A stretch of 7,961 nt of DNA from Sulfuritalea sp. GTDB taxonomy: Bacteria; Pseudomonadota; Gammaproteobacteria; Burkholderiales; Rhodocyclaceae. A program made the position numbers and the translations under genes. Under the pieces are notes generated by a model. The model did no database searches, was not told where the DNA came from, and saw only the letters and a program-made list of their open reading frames with translations. Position 1 is the stretch's first letter. Every line of letters starts with the position of its first letter. Location of the stretch: assembly GCA_021738105.1 (NCBI GenBank), contig JAIPCS010000155.1, positions 1 through 7,961 of the forward strand. Reading direction: 5' to 3'. This document shows, one piece after another, positions 6,291-7,961 of this stretch.

Positions 6291-7133
6291 ATGGACAACG
6301 TCGCGCCGAAAAAACTGTTGGATGAAGTCGAATTCGCCAGTACCAAGAAAGCCGCACTGGGAACGCGAACCATGCTGCTCAGGGGATTTATGTCCGGCGC
6401 CTTGCTTGCCTACGCGACCGCGCTGGCGTTCAAGGTATCGGAAGGCTTCGGCGCAGGCGCCGCAACCCTGGTCTCGGGGGCGGTCTTTCCGGTCGGCTTC
6501 GCCATGATCATACTGCTCGGACTCGAACTGGCCACCGGCAATTTTGCCGTATTGACTGTCGGCGTCATACGCGGCAAAACCACACGGGGCGCCATGCTGA
6601 ATAACTGCTGCTGGGTCTATTTCGGCAATTTTCTCGGTGCGTTGTTCGTCGGCTTCCTCCTCGCTCTGGTGCTGACCGAGGGTTTTAGCCAAGTAGCCGG
6701 AGCGCTGGGGGCCAAAATAGTCGCGGTCGCCCAGTCGAAGACTCTCATCTACGAACATGCCGGCGCCAACGGTTGGCTGACCGCTTTCGTCAAAGGCATT
6801 CTTTGCAACTGGATGGTCGCGCTCGGTACCGTGCTGGCCATGAGTTCGACATCCACCACGGGAAAGATCGCCGCTGTATGGTTGCCGGTGGCGACATTCT
6901 TCGCGCTGGCGCTCGAACATTCGGTGGTTAATATGTTCGTCATCCCGACAGCCATGATTCTCGGCGCCGACATCAGTCTGACGCAATGGCTGTTCTGGAA
7001 TCAGTTGCCTGTCACCCTCGGCAATATCATCGGTGGCGCTGTGCTAACGGGAATGTTGCTGCAGTTTTGCAACAGCGACATTTCAGCTGGCGCGGCCGTG
7101 TCGGAAAAGGCCATCGTCACCGTCTTGCCATAG
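6291..7133 (+). CDS. Formate/nitrite transporter family channel (FocA/NirC-like)
   Basis: A 280-residue FNT channel with about six membrane segments. Family marks seen: ELATGN (79-84, counterpart of the FocA ELFTGN loop), CN-W-M (172-175), and LEHSVVNMFVIP (208-219), where His210 is the conserved pore histidine that protonates the anion. FNT proteins form pentamers in the inner membrane moving formate, nitrite, hydrosulfide or lactate. GGGAGAGG precedes the ATG, which is 16 bases after the previous stop, so the gene is very likely the last of the NO reductase operon. In that setting nitrite is the most natural substrate (import for reduction, or export), but substrate cannot be read safely from the sequence and I give no nirC or focA symbol. 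Confidence 0.88.
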   Translation: MDNVAPKKLLDEVEFASTKKAALGTRTMLLRGFMSGALLAYATALAFKVSEGFGAGAATLVSGAVFPVGFAMIILLGLELATGNFAVLTVGVIRGKTTRGAMLNNCCWVYFGNFLGALFVGFLLALVLTEGFSQVAGALGAKIVAVAQSKTLIYEHAGANGWLTAFVKGILCNWMVALGTVLAMSSTSTTGKIAAVWLPVATFFALALEHSVVNMFVIPTAMILGADISLTQWLFWNQLPVTLGNIIGGAVLTGMLLQFCNSDISAGAAVSEKAIVTVLP

Positions 7134-7170
7134 CCGACTTTCCAGCGACGGTCACTCGCGCGCGACCTCA

Positions 7171-7188
7171 TCGGAGTGCGATCTCCGA
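7171..7188. terminator. Stem-loop between the convergent FNT and copZ genes
   Basis: TCGGAG (7171-7176), a six-base loop, then CTCCGA (7183-7188) make a perfect six-pair stem in the 57-base gap between the two convergent stops. It could end transcription from either side, but neither strand has a T-run after it, so an intrinsic terminator is not established. Confidence 0.3.
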
Positions 7189-7190
7189 CA

Positions 7191-7397
7191 TTACTCGGCG
7201 TCGAAGCCTGCGTCTTCGATCACCGCCTTGAGCTGGTCGCGCGTCATTTTCGTTGCGTCGAACTCGACCACGGCCTGTTTCTGCTCCAGCGACACCTCCG
7301 CCTTCGCGACACCCTCCAGCGCTGTCAGTACACCGGTCACGCTTTTCACGCAGCCGCCGCAGGACATTCCTTCTACCTTGATTGTCGTCGTTTCCAT
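7191..7397 (-). CDS. copZ: Copper chaperone CopZ (heavy-metal-associated domain)
   Basis: A 68-residue single HMA domain with the metal site GMSCGGC (Cys13, Cys16) near the N-terminus and the typical ferredoxin-like beta-alpha-beta pattern through AVIEDAGFDAE. It binds Cu(I) in the cytoplasm and hands it to a P1B ATPase. Its ATG begins one base after the copA stop, with AAGGA as ribosome site inside the copA end, so the two are co-transcribed on the minus strand. It is convergent with the NO reductase operon. Confidence 0.93.
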   Translation of the reverse strand: METTTIKVEGMSCGGCVKSVTGVLTALEGVAKAEVSLEQKQAVVEFDATKMTRDQLKAVIEDAGFDAE

Positions 7398-7398
7398 G

Positions 7399-7961
7399 TC
7401 AGTCCTTTTTGGGTTTCCAGTTTTTCAAAAGAAGAGAGTTGCTCACCACCGACACCGAGCTCATTGCCATCGCCGCACCGGCAATCACCGGGTTGAGCAT
7501 GCCTAGCGCCGCCAGCGGAATGCCGAGTATGTTGTAGATAAACGCGAAGAACAGGTTTTGTCGGATTTTTGAGAGCGTGGCGCGCGACAGCGAAATCGCG
7601 TCGGCCACACTGCTCAGGTCGTCGCGCATCAGCGTGACATCGGCGGCCTGCATCGCCACGTCCGAGCCGGCGCCCATGGCGAAACTGACATCCGCCGCAG
7701 CCAACGCCGGTGCATCGTTGATGCCGTCGCCGACCATGCCCACCCGCCGACCATCGGCGCGCAGTTTGTTGACCGCTGCCGCCTTGTCGCCCGGCAGCAC
7801 CTCGGCTTCGAAGTGTGCGATCCCGGCCTCCTTCGCGACGGCCTGCGCCGTGCCCACGTTGTCACCGGTGATCATCACCACATCGATACCGAGGCGATTC
7901 AGGCGCGCCATCGCTGTGGCGGAAGAAGCACGCAAGGGATCGGCGATACCGATGAATTCAA
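7399..7961 (-). CDS. copA: Copper-translocating P1B-type ATPase CopA (C-terminal part)
   Basis: The frame stays open to the right edge, so only about the last 187 codons are present. The TTG at 7933-7935 is internal, because upstream codons in frame read EFIGIADP, a usual CopA stretch. Seen: MITGDN, the hinge motif GDGINDAPAL, and the last two membrane helices with YN (in AFIYNILGIP) and MSSVSVVSNS, which carry the conserved Asn, Met and Ser of the Cu(I) sites in P1B-1 pumps. It exports Cu(I) from the cytoplasm. The N-terminal metal domains, actuator, CPC motif and DKTGT lie outside the window. It is followed directly by copZ. A variant feeding copper to oxidases (CopA2/FixI/CtpA-like) is an alternative that only the missing part could settle. 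Confidence 0.9.
   Translation of the reverse strand, partial: EFIGIADPLRASSATAMARLNRLGIDVVMITGDNVGTAQAVAKEAGIAHFEAEVLPGDKAAAVNKLRADGRRVGMVGDGINDAPALAAADVSFAMGAGSDVAMQAADVTLMRDDLSSVADAISLSRATLSKIRQNLFFAFIYNILGIPLAALGMLNPVIAGAAMAMSSVSVVSNSLLLKNWKPKKD

Noticed and set aside
5611..6507. Plus-strand open frame of 298 codons overlapping senC, orf1 and FNT
   Set aside because: It is an out-of-frame reading of three recognisable genes, Arg-rich and without motifs.
6054..6986. Long minus-strand open frame of 310 codons opposite orf1 and the FNT gene
   Set aside because: It is a shadow of two well-supported plus-strand membrane proteins; its translation is rich in His, Arg and Gln and has no recognisable domain.
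7399..7935. A short complete gene starting at the TTG at 7933-7935
   Set aside because: The frame continues upstream to the window edge with typical CopA sequence, so this is the truncated end of a full ATPase.
1..7961. tRNA, rRNA, CRISPR arrays, insertion sequences or att sites
   Set aside because: I saw no repeat-spacer pattern, transposase, terminal inverted repeats or tRNA-like cloverleaf; nearly all of the window is accounted for by protein genes.

Overview
The window looks like part of a proteobacterial chromosome, most probably beta- or gammaproteobacterial. The genes are GC-rich, there is a sigma-54/IHF style control region, and the gene set is typical of a respiratory denitrifier or ammonia oxidiser. 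I cannot name a genus. The centre is a six-gene plus-strand operon (about 2653-7133) built around a heme-copper nitric oxide reductase of the sNOR type. Its order (CuA subunit II, catalytic subunit I, SenC/Sco, orf1) matches the norS-norY-senC-orf1 cluster described from ammonia-oxidising bacteria.

Layout. Positions 1-989 (+) hold the 3' part of a membrane 4Fe-4S protein of the NapH/NosR/CcoG kind. A short convergent gap (990-1107) contains a possible terminator hairpin. Positions 1108-2460 (-) encode a sigma-54 activator with a PAS-like, cysteine-bearing N-terminus, an AAA+ domain and a Fis-type HTH. The divergent control region 2461-2652 holds a cluster of GTTCA/TGAAC half-sites, an AT-rich stretch, a full IHF consensus match and a near-consensus -24/-12 promoter pointing at the operon. 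The operon follows: a small exported protein of unknown function (2653-2934), norS (3008-3541), norY (3556-5043), senC (5040-5654), a CtaG-like membrane protein (5645-6274) and a formate/nitrite transporter family (FNT) channel (6291-7133). On the opposite strand, convergent with the operon, lie copZ (7191-7397) and the 3' part of copA (7399-7961, running off the right edge).

How they fit together (inference). The activator would sense a signal, plausibly NO or redox state, bind the half-site cluster and, with IHF bending the DNA, drive sigma-54 RNA polymerase at about 2574-2589. NorS would take electrons through its CuA centre to NorY. NorY keeps all six heme/metal histidines but has Asn where oxygen reductases have the active-site tyrosine, which argues for NO rather than O2 reduction. 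SenC and the CtaG-like protein would help insert copper, the FNT channel would move nitrite or a similar anion, and CopZ/CopA would handle copper balance. The least understood parts are the small exported protein that opens the operon, the signal sensed by the activator, and the role of the FNT channel.
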